The notes below the pieces were generated by a model. It was not told the DNA's origin, searched no databases, and saw only the letters and a list, made by a program, of their open reading frames with translations. A DNA stretch of 64,000 bases from Candidatus Villigracilis propinquus (GTDB lineage: Bacteria; Chloroflexota; Anaerolineae; Anaerolineales; Villigracilaceae): the NCBI GenBank assembly GCA_016714565.1, contig JADKDM010000037.1, positions 310,001 through 374,000 on the forward strand, read 5' to 3'. The position numbers and the translations under genes are program-made. How positions within the stretch are numbered: position 1 is the stretch's first letter; the number at the start of each line of letters is the position of its first letter. Below are positions 8,844 through 16,610 of the stretch, in pieces.

Positions 8844-9794
8844 ATGAAAATCGCAAATGATGTTACTGAATTGATCGGCAATACTCCACTGGTTCGCCTA
8901 AATCGCGTGACGGAAGGCGCAAAAGCCACGGTGGCTGCCAAGCTGGAGTTTTTCAACCCAGCTCACAGCGTGAAGGACCGAATCGGTTTCTCCATGATCG
9001 ATGCCGCCGAAAAAGCCGGTCTGATCAACAAGGAAACGACTCTTGTTGAACCCACCAGCGGTAACACAGGGATCGCACTGGCAATGGTCGCCGCTGCGCG
9101 TGGATACAAGCTTATCCTCACCATGCCCGAAACCATGAGCAAGGAACGCCGCATTCTGCTGCGTGCGTATGGTGCGGAATTGGTGCTGACCCCCGGCCCC
9201 GATGGCATGGGCGGAGCGATCCGCAAGGCTGAGGAGATTGTCGCCTCAGACCCGAAGAAATATTTCCTGCCCCAGCAGTTCAAGAATCCCGCCAACCCTG
9301 AAATCCACCGCAAGACAACTGCCGAGGAAATCTGGAAGGACACAGACGGCCAGATCGATTTTCTTGTTTCAGGCATCGGCACAGGCGGGACCATTACTGG
9401 TGTTGGTGAAGTACTCAAGGCGCGCAAACCTTCATTCAAAGCTATCGCCGTTGAGCCGGATGCTTCGCCCGTCCTCTCCGGCGGTACAAAGGGTCCACAC
9501 CCCATTCAGGGCATCGGTGCAGGTTTCGTGCCGGATATTCTCAACACCAAGATCTACGATGAGATCATCCGCGTGAAAGGCGATGATGCCTTCCAGACTG
9601 CCCGCCGCATGGCACGCGAAGAAGGTCTGCTAGTCGGTATCTCTTCCGGCGCAGCCACCTGGGCTGCATTGCAAGTCGCTCATCGCCCTGAGAACGAGGG
9701 CAAATTGATCGTCATCATCATCCCGTCATTCGGGGAGCGTTATCTCTCCACTGCTTTGTTTGCTGACCTAGCGGATGCCCAGCCAACTCTTTAG
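8844..9794 (+). CDS. cysK: Cysteine synthase (O-acetylserine sulfhydrylase), first copy
   Basis: 316 residues, the usual CysK length. PLP lysine in NPAHSVKDRIGF, the substrate loop TSGNTGIALAMVAAARGY, the PLP-phosphate loop SGIGTGGTITGVGE and the C-terminal GISSGAATWAAL are all present. It makes L-cysteine from O-acetylserine and sulfide in the cytoplasm. The ATG follows AAAGGAG. It is monocistronic, with a long structured leader upstream and a hairpin downstream. A second, very similar gene lies at 13333-14268 on the other strand; most of the protein is identical, so a duplication in the lineage is likely. Confidence 0.95.
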   Translation: MKIANDVTELIGNTPLVRLNRVTEGAKATVAAKLEFFNPAHSVKDRIGFSMIDAAEKAGLINKETTLVEPTSGNTGIALAMVAAARGYKLILTMPETMSKERRILLRAYGAELVLTPGPDGMGGAIRKAEEIVASDPKKYFLPQQFKNPANPEIHRKTTAEEIWKDTDGQIDFLVSGIGTGGTITGVGEVLKARKPSFKAIAVEPDASPVLSGGTKGPHPIQGIGAGFVPDILNTKIYDEIIRVKGDDAFQTARRMAREEGLLVGISSGAATWAALQVAHRPENEGKLIVIIIPSFGERYLSTALFADLADAQPTL

Positions 9795-9816
9795 TTTTGA
9801 AAGCAATTAAATCAAT

Positions 9817-9840
9817 CGGCTCTCCTTTTCAGGAGAGCCG
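9817..9840 (+). terminator. Hairpin downstream of cysK
   Basis: 9-bp GC-rich stem CGGCTCTCC / GGAGAGCCG with a 6-nt loop, followed by only AAATTT, so termination strength may be modest. Confidence 0.6.
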
Positions 9841-9928
9841 AAATTTCAAAGGAAATCGACACACACGCTCTTCTACATGGAGCCGATCAAGGGAGAGAGA
9901 TGAAGACTTTGGAAAAGATCAGAAGACA

Positions 9929-10486
9929 CTATCGCCCGCGGCGTCCTGCGACTGCGGCGAACGCAATCAACAGCACAGGCAATAATATGATCGTAACCAC
10001 CGAATTACCGATGAAGGCAGGGGTAAAATAGCCGGTAAGGGCGGTATTCCAGTCCAGACCACCAATGAATTTTTCAGTGACGGATGCAAACAGGATACCC
10101 ACAATAATGCCGGCGATGCCGTAGCCGATGGCTTTGAGAATATCGTTGCGGGCGCGGAAGTCTTTAATGGCCGTCACCGCCAAACCTGCAACCAGGCCGA
10201 TCAGCCCGTTGCCGAGACTCCAATTCCAATAAAACCCCCAACCGCTGAGGGCATCACCGAGCGTGTTGCCGATGAAGCCTGCCAGCAAACCAACCCACGG
10301 ACCGTAGGCGGCGCCAAAGAAGATCAATATAGCCACCGCGGGGCGGAAGGTGATGTTCCCTGCGGCGGGCAGGGGAAAAATGTTGGTTGCCCAGGAGAGC
10401 ACGCCATACAAGGCCGCGCCGATCGCTCCATAAACAACCTGTCGGGTATTGAATTCCCAAATGGTAGTGCTTTTATTTTCTGTCAT
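9929..10486 (-). CDS. ECF transporter substrate-binding S-component (UPF0397-like), orphan copy
   Basis: 185 residues with five to six hydrophobic helices. The sequence TRQVVYGAIGAALYGVLS, NITFRPAVAILIFFG and GFIGNTLGDALSGWGFYW is the conserved first half of UPF0397-type S-components, which capture a vitamin or other small ligand for group II ECF transporters. No ECF ATPase or EcfT lies beside it; it is last in a run with a thioredoxin-like gene and DUF4395, 86 nt downstream. A close paralogue at 57404-57952 sits inside a complete ECF operon and could share its EcfA/EcfT module with this copy. The ligand is not evident. The ATG follows GAGGAGAAA. Confidence 0.85.
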   Translation of the reverse strand: MTENKSTTIWEFNTRQVVYGAIGAALYGVLSWATNIFPLPAAGNITFRPAVAILIFFGAAYGPWVGLLAGFIGNTLGDALSGWGFYWNWSLGNGLIGLVAGLAVTAIKDFRARNDILKAIGYGIAGIIVGILFASVTEKFIGGLDWNTALTGYFTPAFIGNSVVTIILLPVLLIAFAAVAGRRGR

Positions 10487-10572
10487 TTTTTTCTCCTCGT
10501 GAAAAAATAGAATAAGGTTGACTTCTTCGATAAACCTGTAACTCCTGCTGGAATTACAGGGAGAGTCCGTTC

Positions 10573-11004
10573 TTATGAAGCGGATGGAACATGATCTGCG
10601 CCGTAAATTTGCTTCAGAAATTTTTCTGTGCGGGTAACGCCGTGATTGACATGTCTCAGCTTTCCATGCGGGTCAATCACAAAGGTTGTGGGAACGCTCA
10701 TCACGCCCCAGCGGCTGGCAACTTCAGGTTTTTCCGTCGCATCAATCTCAACCACGCGCAAGGTATTGCCAAGTTTTTGGCTCAACGTTTGTATGGCTGG
10801 ACGTTGTATCGTTTTGCATGGCACGCAAGTCGGCGTGGTGAAATAGACCAGAGTAAATGCACCGGGGCGAATCGGCTCAAGGTCAGCAATCAGGCTGCGG
10901 GTGCGGAGCTGAAGCGTCCAGTTGTAGAAAAAATAAATGCCGAGGCCGCCGAGAATGATCGCGAAGGCGATGACTGCACGGGTTAAGACATCCGCAGTGG
11001 ACAT
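10573..11004 (-). CDS. Membrane-anchored thioredoxin-like protein
   Basis: 143 residues. One N-terminal membrane helix (about residues 9-29) is followed by a thioredoxin fold with the redox motif CVPC at the start of helix 1, VVEIDATEKPEVASRWGV and the cis-proline loop SVPTTFVIDP. The domain would face either the cytoplasm or the outside depending on topology; the short N-terminus without a cleavage site favours an anchor. It follows a DUF4395 gene with a 3-nt gap, a pairing common in actinobacterial and chloroflexal genomes and suggestive of thiol or organosulfur redox work. The position within a cysteine metabolism island fits. Confidence 0.82.
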   Translation of the reverse strand: MSTADVLTRAVIAFAIILGGLGIYFFYNWTLQLRTRSLIADLEPIRPGAFTLVYFTTPTCVPCKTIQRPAIQTLSQKLGNTLRVVEIDATEKPEVASRWGVMSVPTTFVIDPHGKLRHVNHGVTRTEKFLKQIYGADHVPSAS

Positions 11005-11007
11005 GGT

Positions 11008-11496
11008 TTATGCATTCGCTTTCGGCTTGAGGCCGGGGAAAATTCCCGCGGGCGGAGTTTTGGTAAAGCCTGGAACGTTGAGACGCGCAAGCCAGTAATA
11101 AACCGCGCAGCCTACGCAGAAACCACCAAAAGCATTGAGCGCGGCGAGCGCCACAACGATCCAGACCAATCCCCAGCCAAGAGTAGTGGCGCCAAGATAA
11201 AGGGAGACAGCGCCTCCTGCCATGAAGACTGAGCCAAGAAATTGCGCAAAGCGATGCGGCTCGGGGTTGTCATCCAGGACGTCAGGCTTAAGGATGCCAA
11301 GCGGCTTGAAAAAGTATCGATAGAGCAGAATGAAGCCCGGCAATTTGACAGCCGACCCGGCGGCCATTACGACTGCAACGAAAGCCGCAAAGATGGGCAG
11401 GTTGAGGATAAAGGCAAGAATGTTGAGGGTAATGATGGTGAGCTGATTTGCTTTGAGAGCGGCATGGTCAACTTTTTGAAGAGTTTGAGAGGTCAT
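11008..11496 (-). CDS. DUF4395 family membrane protein
   Basis: 162 residues with four hydrophobic helices. Conserved DUF4395 features are the N-terminal VDHAALKANQLTI, the DDNPEPHRFAQFLG stretch and NAFGGFCVGCAVYYWL with two Cys in the last helix. Function is unknown; genes of this family often lie beside thioredoxin or rhodanese genes, as here. I chose the ATG at 11496 because AAGGAAAA stands just before it; a longer frame begins at 11535 without a ribosome site. Confidence 0.82.
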   Translation of the reverse strand: MTSQTLQKVDHAALKANQLTIITLNILAFILNLPIFAAFVAVVMAAGSAVKLPGFILLYRYFFKPLGILKPDVLDDNPEPHRFAQFLGSVFMAGGAVSLYLGATTLGWGLVWIVVALAALNAFGGFCVGCAVYYWLARLNVPGFTKTPPAGIFPGLKPKANA

Positions 11497-11595
11497 TATT
11501 TTTTCCTTATTTGTATTGTCAAATTGATAGAGCAAATTTATGTTACAGGCGGCACCAGTAAAAAATAATAAATTGAAAACAACGGGTATTGAAGC

Positions 11596-11637
11596 TCAGG
11601 GCAGGTGTATCTATTTTTACTTATTCACCTGCCCTGA
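11596..11637 (-). terminator. Terminator downstream of metY
   Basis: Perfect 12-bp stem TCAGGGCAGGTG / CACCTGCCCTGA around an 18-nt AT-rich loop, 5 nt after the metY stop. No long T-run follows on the minus strand, so it could also be an mRNA-stabilising 3' hairpin. Confidence 0.6.
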
Positions 11638-11642
11638 TCGTT

Positions 11643-12932
11643 TTATGCGTTCAGCGCTTGATCGAGATCCCAGAGGATGTCTTCAATACTTTCGATGCCC
11701 ACGCTCAAGCGAATGAAGTCAGGGCTGACACCAGCCGCCGACTGCTCTGCAGGAGCTAGCTGGCTGTGGGTCGTTGTGGCAGGGTGAATAGCTAGTGACT
11801 TGGCATCCCCAACATTTGCCAGATGGCTGAAAAGTTGCAGGCTTTCGATGAACTTCCTACCGGCTTCTGCTCCGCCTTTGATTCCGAACCCGAGAATGGC
11901 TCCAGCGCCTTTGGGGAGATAGCGCTTCGCACGCTTGTAATCGGGGTGACTCTTCAAACCTGGATATTTGACCCAGGAAACTTTTGGATGCTTCTCCAGG
12001 AATTCCGCAACAGCCTGAGTATTTTCCACATGACGGCCAATGCGGATGGAAAGAGTCTCAAGTCCTTGAAGGGTTTGCCATGAATTGAAGGGTGATTGCG
12101 CCGCGCCAATATCGCGCAAAACCTGCACACGCGCCTTGATCGCAAATGGTGGAAGTCCCGCGCCGAGCAGACTGGCGTACACCAAACCATGATAGGAAGG
12201 ATCAGGTTCAGTGAAACCCGGATAACGTCCGCTGGTGTAATCGAAATTTCCGCCGTCCACGATCACGCCGCCGATGCTGGTTCCATGTCCGCCGATGAAT
12301 TTGGTGGTGCTGTGAGTGATCACATTCGCGCCCCATTCAAATGGACGGAAGAGGTAAGGTGTGGCCAGGGTGTTATCAATGAACAAAACAATATTGTGCT
12401 TCTTTGCGATTTCAGCGACTTCTTCAAATGGGAACACGGCGATGTCTGGATTTCCGAGAGTCTCTCCGTAAATGATCTTTGTGTTTGGACGAATAGCCGC
12501 TTCAAAATTCTTCGGGTTGGTTGGGTCTACAAAAGTGACTTCGATTCCCAGCTTTGGCAGGGTGTAATGAAATTGATTGTACGTGCCGCCATACAAGCGG
12601 CTGGACGAGACAATGTGGTCTCCAGCACCCGCCAGTGTGAAGATGGCCTGTGCTTGTGCGGCATGTCCGCTGGCAGAGGCTAATCCGGCCACACCGCCTT
12701 CGAGGTCTGCAATGCGTTGTTCAAGTACATCCGTGGTCGGGTTCATCAAGCGTGTATAAATGTTGCCCAATTCTTTGAGGGCAAACAAATTCGCAGCATG
12801 TTCAGTGCTTTTGAATTGGTAACTGGTTGTTTGGTAGATCGGCACAGCACGGCTTCCAGTCGTCGGGTCGGGGGAATAGCCGGCGTGTAACTGTCGAGTG
12901 GCAAAACCATATTTGCGGGAATTTGTAGACAT
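11643..12932 (-). CDS. metY: O-acetylhomoserine sulfhydrylase (aminocarboxypropyltransferase)
   Basis: 429 residues, the typical length of the MetY branch of the Cys/Met PLP family, which is longer than cystathionine synthases. Motifs: FATRQLHAGY, QTTSYQFKS, YTRLMNPTTDVLE, the SRLYGGTYNQF loop and the PLP lysine in THSTTKFIGGHG. It makes homocysteine directly from O-acetylhomoserine and sulfide, feeding methionine synthesis. Its leader carries a SAM-I riboswitch and terminator (13041-13185), so expression should fall when S-adenosylmethionine is plentiful. The substrate could be O-succinyl- or O-phosphohomoserine instead, but the length and motifs fit O-acetyl. Confidence 0.93.
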   Translation of the reverse strand: MSTNSRKYGFATRQLHAGYSPDPTTGSRAVPIYQTTSYQFKSTEHAANLFALKELGNIYTRLMNPTTDVLEQRIADLEGGVAGLASASGHAAQAQAIFTLAGAGDHIVSSSRLYGGTYNQFHYTLPKLGIEVTFVDPTNPKNFEAAIRPNTKIIYGETLGNPDIAVFPFEEVAEIAKKHNIVLFIDNTLATPYLFRPFEWGANVITHSTTKFIGGHGTSIGGVIVDGGNFDYTSGRYPGFTEPDPSYHGLVYASLLGAGLPPFAIKARVQVLRDIGAAQSPFNSWQTLQGLETLSIRIGRHVENTQAVAEFLEKHPKVSWVKYPGLKSHPDYKRAKRYLPKGAGAILGFGIKGGAEAGRKFIESLQLFSHLANVGDAKSLAIHPATTTHSQLAPAEQSAAGVSPDFIRLSVGIESIEDILWDLDQALNA

Positions 12933-13040
12933 AAGATAATTTCCTATATATTTTTTAGAGTCGGATTACGGAAAAGATATTGGTCATATTATTTACAACA
13001 GTCATTACACATGGCTAATCTCCTGTGATGCAAATAAAAA

Positions 13041-13061
13041 AGCCTCTTGCGATAAGAGGCT
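13041..13061 (-). terminator. Riboswitch-controlled terminator in the metY leader
   Basis: 8-bp stem AGCCTCTT / AAGAGGCT followed by TTTTTT on the minus strand. The 5' half can instead pair with GATGAGAGGCT (13075-13085), the 3' strand of riboswitch helix P1, so antiterminator and terminator exclude each other. This is the expression platform of the SAM-I element. Confidence 0.88.
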
Positions 13062-13076
13062 AGACTTGAAAATCAG

Positions 13077-13185
13077 CCTCTCATCTTCCAGAACATGCAT
13101 CTGCCGGAATTGGCACCTTGACTAGTAAAATAATCAGGTTGTCGAGGCATCAACGGGCCGGTCCCTCCGCCTCTCTGGATAAGAG
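13077..13185 (-). promoter_or_regulatory. SAM-I riboswitch (S-box) controlling metY
   Basis: On the minus strand the S-box consensus is plain: CTCTTATCCAGAGAGGCGG, AGGGACCGGCCC, a GATGCCTCGACAACC core, GGTGCCAATTCC and closing GATGAGAG. P1 is formed by the first and last blocks. Binding of S-adenosylmethionine should stabilise P1 and release the terminator at 13041-13061, switching metY off. The aptamer begins 33 nt after the 3' end of tRNA-Cys, and no clear promoter is seen between them. Confidence 0.93.
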
Positions 13186-13218
13186 TAAATTGGTTATTTA
13201 GTTGTACTGATCGAACAA

Positions 13219-13291
13219 AGGCGCCGGCAGGAATCGAACCATGCGAATAAGGATTTTGCAAATCCCTGCCTTCCCACTTGGCGACGGCGCC
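13219..13291 (-). tRNA. tRNA-Cys (anticodon GCA)
   Basis: 73 nt folding as a standard cloverleaf: acceptor GGCGCCG / CGGCGCC, anticodon loop with GCA flanked by the stem GGGAT.. / ATCC.., T-arm GGTTCGATTCC, discriminator U as in tRNA-Cys. CCA is not encoded. It lies between cysK2 and the metY riboswitch on the same strand, 41 nt after cysK2, which suggests cotranscription. Confidence 0.95.
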
Positions 13292-13297
13292 GAAACT

Positions 13298-13344
13298 CTG
13301 ACAGATTAGGAGAAGAAGAAGAAGAAGAGAAACTAATCTGCCAG
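13298..13344 (-). other. Long hairpin at the cysK2 stop codon, before tRNA-Cys
   Basis: 12-bp stem (13333-13344 with 13298-13309, one G-U pair) with a 23-nt pyrimidine-rich loop made of CTT repeats. It contains the cysK2 stop codon and has no T-run, so a processing or stabilising hairpin between mRNA and tRNA is as likely as a terminator. Confidence 0.5.
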
Positions 13345-14268
13345 ATTTGAATATAGCACCGTGCTCAAGTAACGTTCACCGAAGGACGGGATAATCACAA
13401 CAATAAGTTTTCCTGCATTTTCCGGGCGATGCGCAACTTGTAAGGCCGCCCAGGTGGCCGCGCCTGAAGAAATGCCCACCAACAAACCTTCTTCCTTTGC
13501 CAGGCGGCGAGCTGTATTGAGAGCATCATCATTGGTCACGCGGATGATCTCGTCATAAATTTTGGTGTTCAACACGGCTGGCACAAATCCTGCGCCAATT
13601 CCCTGAATGGGATGCGGGCCTTTTTCGCCGCCTGAAAGAACGGCAGACGCATCTGGTTCAACAGCAATTGCCTTAAAGGATGGCTTGCGCTCTTTGAGCA
13701 CTTCGCCCACTCCGGTAATCGTTCCGCCCGTGCCGATACCCGAAATCAGATAATCCACTTTGCCATCGGTATCGCGCCAGATTTCCTCGGCAGTTGTTTT
13801 ACGATGAATTTCCGGGTTGGCCGGATTTTTGAACTGTTGCGGGATGAAATACTTTTCAGGGTCTGAAGCAGCCAATTCTTCAGCGCGTTTGATCGCTCCG
13901 CCCATGCCTTCTGGGCCTGGCGTTAATACTAATTCAGCGCCATAGGCGCGCAACAGAATACGACGTTCCTTAGACATGGTTTCTGGCATAAATAGCTGGA
14001 TTTTATAGCCTTTGGCAGCTGCAACCATAGCCAATGCGATGCCAGTGTTGCCACTGGTCGGCTCAACAATGATCTTCTCTTTGGTGAGTTCGCCCGATCT
14101 TTCAGCGGCATCGATCATCGAAAACCCGATGCGATCCTTGACACTTTTGGCCGGGTTGTAAAATTCCAGCTTTGCAACCACCTCGGCTTTGGCTCCCGCA
14201 GTAACGCGGTTCAAACGCACAAGGGGAGTGTTTCCAATTAATTCTGTGACATCTTTCGCAATAGTCAT
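13333..14268 (-). CDS. cysK: Cysteine synthase (O-acetylserine sulfhydrylase), second copy
   Basis: 311 residues from the ATG at 14268, which has GAGGAAAA upstream; an in-frame extension to 14286 lacks a site. All CysK motifs are kept: NPAKSVKDRIGF with the PLP lysine, TSGNTGIALAMVAAAKGY, SGIGTGGTITGVGE and GISSGAATWA. It is nearly the same protein as the copy at 8844-9794. Here the gene has a strong promoter (14382-14409) flanked by two 17-bp dyads also found before the adjacent Rrf2 gene, so I infer that regulator controls it. tRNA-Cys and the SAM-riboswitch/metY unit follow on the same strand. Confidence 0.95.
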   Translation of the reverse strand: MTIAKDVTELIGNTPLVRLNRVTAGAKAEVVAKLEFYNPAKSVKDRIGFSMIDAAERSGELTKEKIIVEPTSGNTGIALAMVAAAKGYKIQLFMPETMSKERRILLRAYGAELVLTPGPEGMGGAIKRAEELAASDPEKYFIPQQFKNPANPEIHRKTTAEEIWRDTDGKVDYLISGIGTGGTITGVGEVLKERKPSFKAIAVEPDASAVLSGGEKGPHPIQGIGAGFVPAVLNTKIYDEIIRVTNDDALNTARRLAKEEGLLVGISSGAATWAALQVAHRPENAGKLIVVIIPSFGERYLSTVLYSNLAD

Positions 14269-14288
14269 TTTTCCTCTTCTTTTCAATA

Positions 14289-14305
14289 ACGACTTAATTA
14301 GTCGT
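14289..14305. promoter_or_regulatory. Rrf2-type operator candidate in the cysK2 leader (site 1)
   Basis: ACGACTTAATTAGTCGT, an almost perfect 17-bp dyad 21 nt before the cysK2 ATG. The GACT-N5-AGTC core resembles type 1 IscR sites. Matching dyads are at 14364-14380 and 15006-15022. Confidence 0.6.
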
Positions 14306-14363
14306 GTATAAAAAGTAAAAAATTTAGCGCTTCATGGCGCTATTTTTCAAGTATCCTCAAAGA

Positions 14364-14380
14364 ACGACTTGCTAGGTCGT
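14364..14380. promoter_or_regulatory. Rrf2-type operator candidate at the cysK2 transcription start (site 2)
   Basis: ACGACTTGCTAGGTCGT, sharing ACGACTT and GTCGT with site 1. It sits one base downstream of the -10 box, where a bound repressor would block initiation. Confidence 0.6.
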
Positions 14381-14381
14381 C

Positions 14382-14409
14382 ATTATAATATCATTTGGAA
14401 TTCTGTCAA
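14382..14409 (-). promoter_or_regulatory. cysK2 promoter
   Basis: On the minus strand TTGACA (14404-14409), 16-nt spacer, TATAAT (14382-14387), both consensus-perfect. The leader to the start codon is about 105 nt and contains both dyads plus a small GCGC hairpin near 14320-14340. Confidence 0.8.
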
Positions 14410-14522
14410 GAGTTTTCTGGAAAGTACGCATGGCAGTAGCCAAGTCCGGTTTATGTCGCTCTAAGGAAACGGATATCGGTTTAATACATGCAATCAATTT
14501 AAGGTGCTGTTCCAAACGAAAA

Positions 14523-14987
14523 CTAAATTCCTGCGCCGCCGATAAGGACTTCATCGAACACTTCCTGACGGCGAACTGGCTCACCGCGAAAAGCATCTGC
14601 CAGACTGGTGTTGTCCATCAAACGGGTTGTCTCGTTTCGGACATCCAAAAAAACACGACGAAACTTACAAACTGCTTCCTGACTGCAGCGTTCATAATGG
14701 TTGATCGAAACACAATTGATTGGAGCCAGCAGGTTATCAAAGTGACGCACAATCTCACCCATATTGATATCATCGGGTTTTTGTGCAAGGATATAGCCGC
14801 CAGACTTTCCGGGCAGGCTGCTAACCCAACCCTGAGATTTCAAGTCAAGCATAATGTGTTCTAAAAAACGTTTTGGCACCGCGTTTCGATCTGCCAATTC
14901 ACGAATGGAAATCGGCTCACGCCCATAATATTCCACAAGGGTCATCAAAACTCTTAATGCATAATCAGATTTTTTGGAGATTTTCAT
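14523..14987 (-). CDS. Rrf2 family transcriptional regulator, probable regulator of cysteine synthesis
   Basis: 154 residues. N-terminal winged helix (MKISKKSDYALRVLMTLVEY, then RELADRNAVPKRFLEHIMLDL and the wing GKSGGYILA) typical of Rrf2. Three cysteines Cys92-X8-Cys101-X5-Cys107 lie where IscR and NsrR bind an Fe-S cluster, though the first spacing is longer than in IscR. The gene has a consensus promoter with a dyad just after its -10 box and a related pair of dyads precedes cysK2, so autoregulation and cysK2 control are inferred. It could sense Fe-S status, as IscR does, or cysteine supply, as CymR does; the sequence does not decide. Confidence 0.88.
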   Translation of the reverse strand: MKISKKSDYALRVLMTLVEYYGREPISIRELADRNAVPKRFLEHIMLDLKSQGWVSSLPGKSGGYILAQKPDDINMGEIVRHFDNLLAPINCVSINHYERCSQEAVCKFRRVFLDVRNETTRLMDNTSLADAFRGEPVRRQEVFDEVLIGGAGI

Positions 14988-15005
14988 TTTTTCTCACTTT
15001 GAAAC

Positions 15006-15052
15006 ACGATTGAATTGATCGTTATTATGTGGCAGTAACAGATCATTGTCAA
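15006..15052 (-). promoter_or_regulatory. Promoter and operator of the rrf2 gene
   Basis: TTGACA (15047-15052), 17-nt spacer and CATAAT (15024-15029) on the minus strand. Directly downstream lies the 17-bp dyad ACGATTGAATTGATCGT (15006-15022), matching the layout at cysK2, which points to autorepression. Confidence 0.7.
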
Positions 15053-15122
15053 GGTTGTCACTTATAAAGTTTGGAACATTTCATCCTGGCTCACTATTTT
15101 TGAGATGTTTCGTTTGAAAGAA

Positions 15123-15151
15123 AAAGCAGTCTCGCATATAGTGACTGCTTT
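15123..15151 (-). terminator. Terminator after the flavoprotein gene
   Basis: 9-bp stem AAAGCAGTC / GACTGCTTT with an 11-nt loop, followed by TTTC-rich sequence on the minus strand. It closes the persulfide dioxygenase-flavoprotein operon. Confidence 0.7.
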
Positions 15152-15215
15152 TCTTCTGGTTATTCTTCGTTTCTTTTTTGGTCTGGGTAATTGCAAATAA
15201 GCTTGCGGGAAATGA

Positions 15216-16610
15216 TCAAGATGAAGACAATAAACTTGACTCAATTAATTCGGAAACAAGCAGGTCAGCAAGTTCAGCTGCTTGTTTCCGAATTTCCGGG
15301 ATGGCTATTGATTCCCATAAACCGGCAATTCGTAATGGGCCAATCGTGTACAAGTTAGGGGAAGCCTGGCCGTTTGCGTTGAGCAGGCGGCCAGGTAAAT
15401 CAGTTTGTGGACCCAGCTTTAACGGGTCGGAAGTAATCCAGCCTTCGGCGAGTAGACTCTTTATCAGTGGGGATTGAATACGGGTAATGTCGCGTGATGG
15501 GCCTGTGCAATTTATTATGCGGGCAACATTTATGATTTTACAATCGCCAGTTTCCGCATCTTGCCAATGGACGGTTACATCATTTCCACCGGAGCGTACT
15601 GAAATAAGACTCCCTTTGTGGATGACAAGGATTTTATCTTCTATAAGCGCACTCAGTTGGTTTGATATCTCTGGAGACGTGCGGTGCCGGTGAATATCCC
15701 AAATATTCCGAGCGTGCCGCAGGAAGGATGCACGCTGAGTCTGATTCCATAAATTCCAGATCGTGGATATGTACGGACGCAGGCTGTCAATAACGGCCCG
15801 CCAATCAGCGTCGGATTTTTCATCATTTTTAATTTCCTGACGGATCCATCGCAGAGCACCAAGAGGCGATTCAAAATCTTTAGGTAAGTTTGATAACGGT
15901 CGTGCTTGGTAGGGCTTGTGTGTTTGATAGAGGCGCCCGTGTCGTGAAATGGCATGAAGGTGACCATGATGTCCGGATTCGCGGAGCGAAAGAGCAACAT
16001 CAATCATGGTGAGTCCTGTTCCGATCAGCAATACGGGTTCATCTGCATTTAGATCTTTACTGATTTCGGGAGACCATGGATTAAGGTGATATGCTGACCC
16101 GGCTGTGTCAAAATTGATGGGGTTCGCAGGCAGGAGAAGATTTCCTAATGCCAGCACAATTGAATTCGCCTCCATAAATGCGCCATTATTAAGCTGAATG
16201 ATCCACTTATCATCTTCTCGATTTAGGGCAGTCGCCGTGGCGTTTAAGTACTCAATCCTTGTCGAATTATTTATAGTGTCTTCAAAGATTTCGGCAAGAT
16301 AATCACCATACATCATTCTGGGGACAAAAGTTTCCGCATTTGAACCGGGCAAACGCGCTTTCAACCAGTTGACAAAATGCTTTCCATCATCTGGAAAAGC
16401 ACTCATATTTCCAGCAGGAACGTTCAGCAAGTTGGCTTGAAATGGTGTCTCATACGCCACGCCGCGCGCCGGCCGCGGTTGATTTCCGATGACCACAAGT
16501 TTTAAGTGAGAATGGACCCGCTTGTGGAATTGCGCCGCAACAAGAGCCCCGCTTGCGCCTGCTCCAATTACTGCAACATGATATGAGTTTTCTGCTTTCA
16601 CACTAGGCAT
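15216..16610 (-). CDS. FAD/NAD(P)-binding oxidoreductase of the HI0933/YdhS-like type, function unknown
   Basis: 464 residues. It opens with VAVIGAGASGALVAAQFHKR, the FAD Rossmann motif, then PARGVAYETPFQANLLNVPAGNMSAFP, diagnostic of the FAD-NAD(P)-binding family (PF13454 type). A second nucleotide site PVLLIGTGLTMIDVALSL lies near residue 190 and a third conserved block IINCTGPSRDI near 375. It has no signal peptide. Its ATG overlaps the stop of the persulfide dioxygenase gene by 8 nt, so the two are coupled and probably function in one sulfur pathway, for example passing electrons from sulfane sulfur chemistry. It is not a recognisable sulfide:quinone oxidoreductase, because no cysteine pair typical of those is visible. 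Confidence 0.8.
   Translation of the reverse strand: MPSVKAENSYHVAVIGAGASGALVAAQFHKRVHSHLKLVVIGNQPRPARGVAYETPFQANLLNVPAGNMSAFPDDGKHFVNWLKARLPGSNAETFVPRMMYGDYLAEIFEDTINNSTRIEYLNATATALNREDDKWIIQLNNGAFMEANSIVLALGNLLLPANPINFDTAGSAYHLNPWSPEISKDLNADEPVLLIGTGLTMIDVALSLRESGHHGHLHAISRHGRLYQTHKPYQARPLSNLPKDFESPLGALRWIRQEIKNDEKSDADWRAVIDSLRPYISTIWNLWNQTQRASFLRHARNIWDIHRHRTSPEISNQLSALIEDKILVIHKGSLISVRSGGNDVTVHWQDAETGDCKIINVARIINCTGPSRDITRIQSPLIKSLLAEGWITSDPLKLGPQTDLPGRLLNANGQASPNLYTIGPLRIAGLWESIAIPEIRKQAAELADLLVSELIESSLLSSS

Noticed and set aside
13310..13327. GAAGAAG microsatellite as a CRISPR or tandem repeat
   Set aside because: A simple trinucleotide run of 18 nt in a hairpin loop; no spacers.
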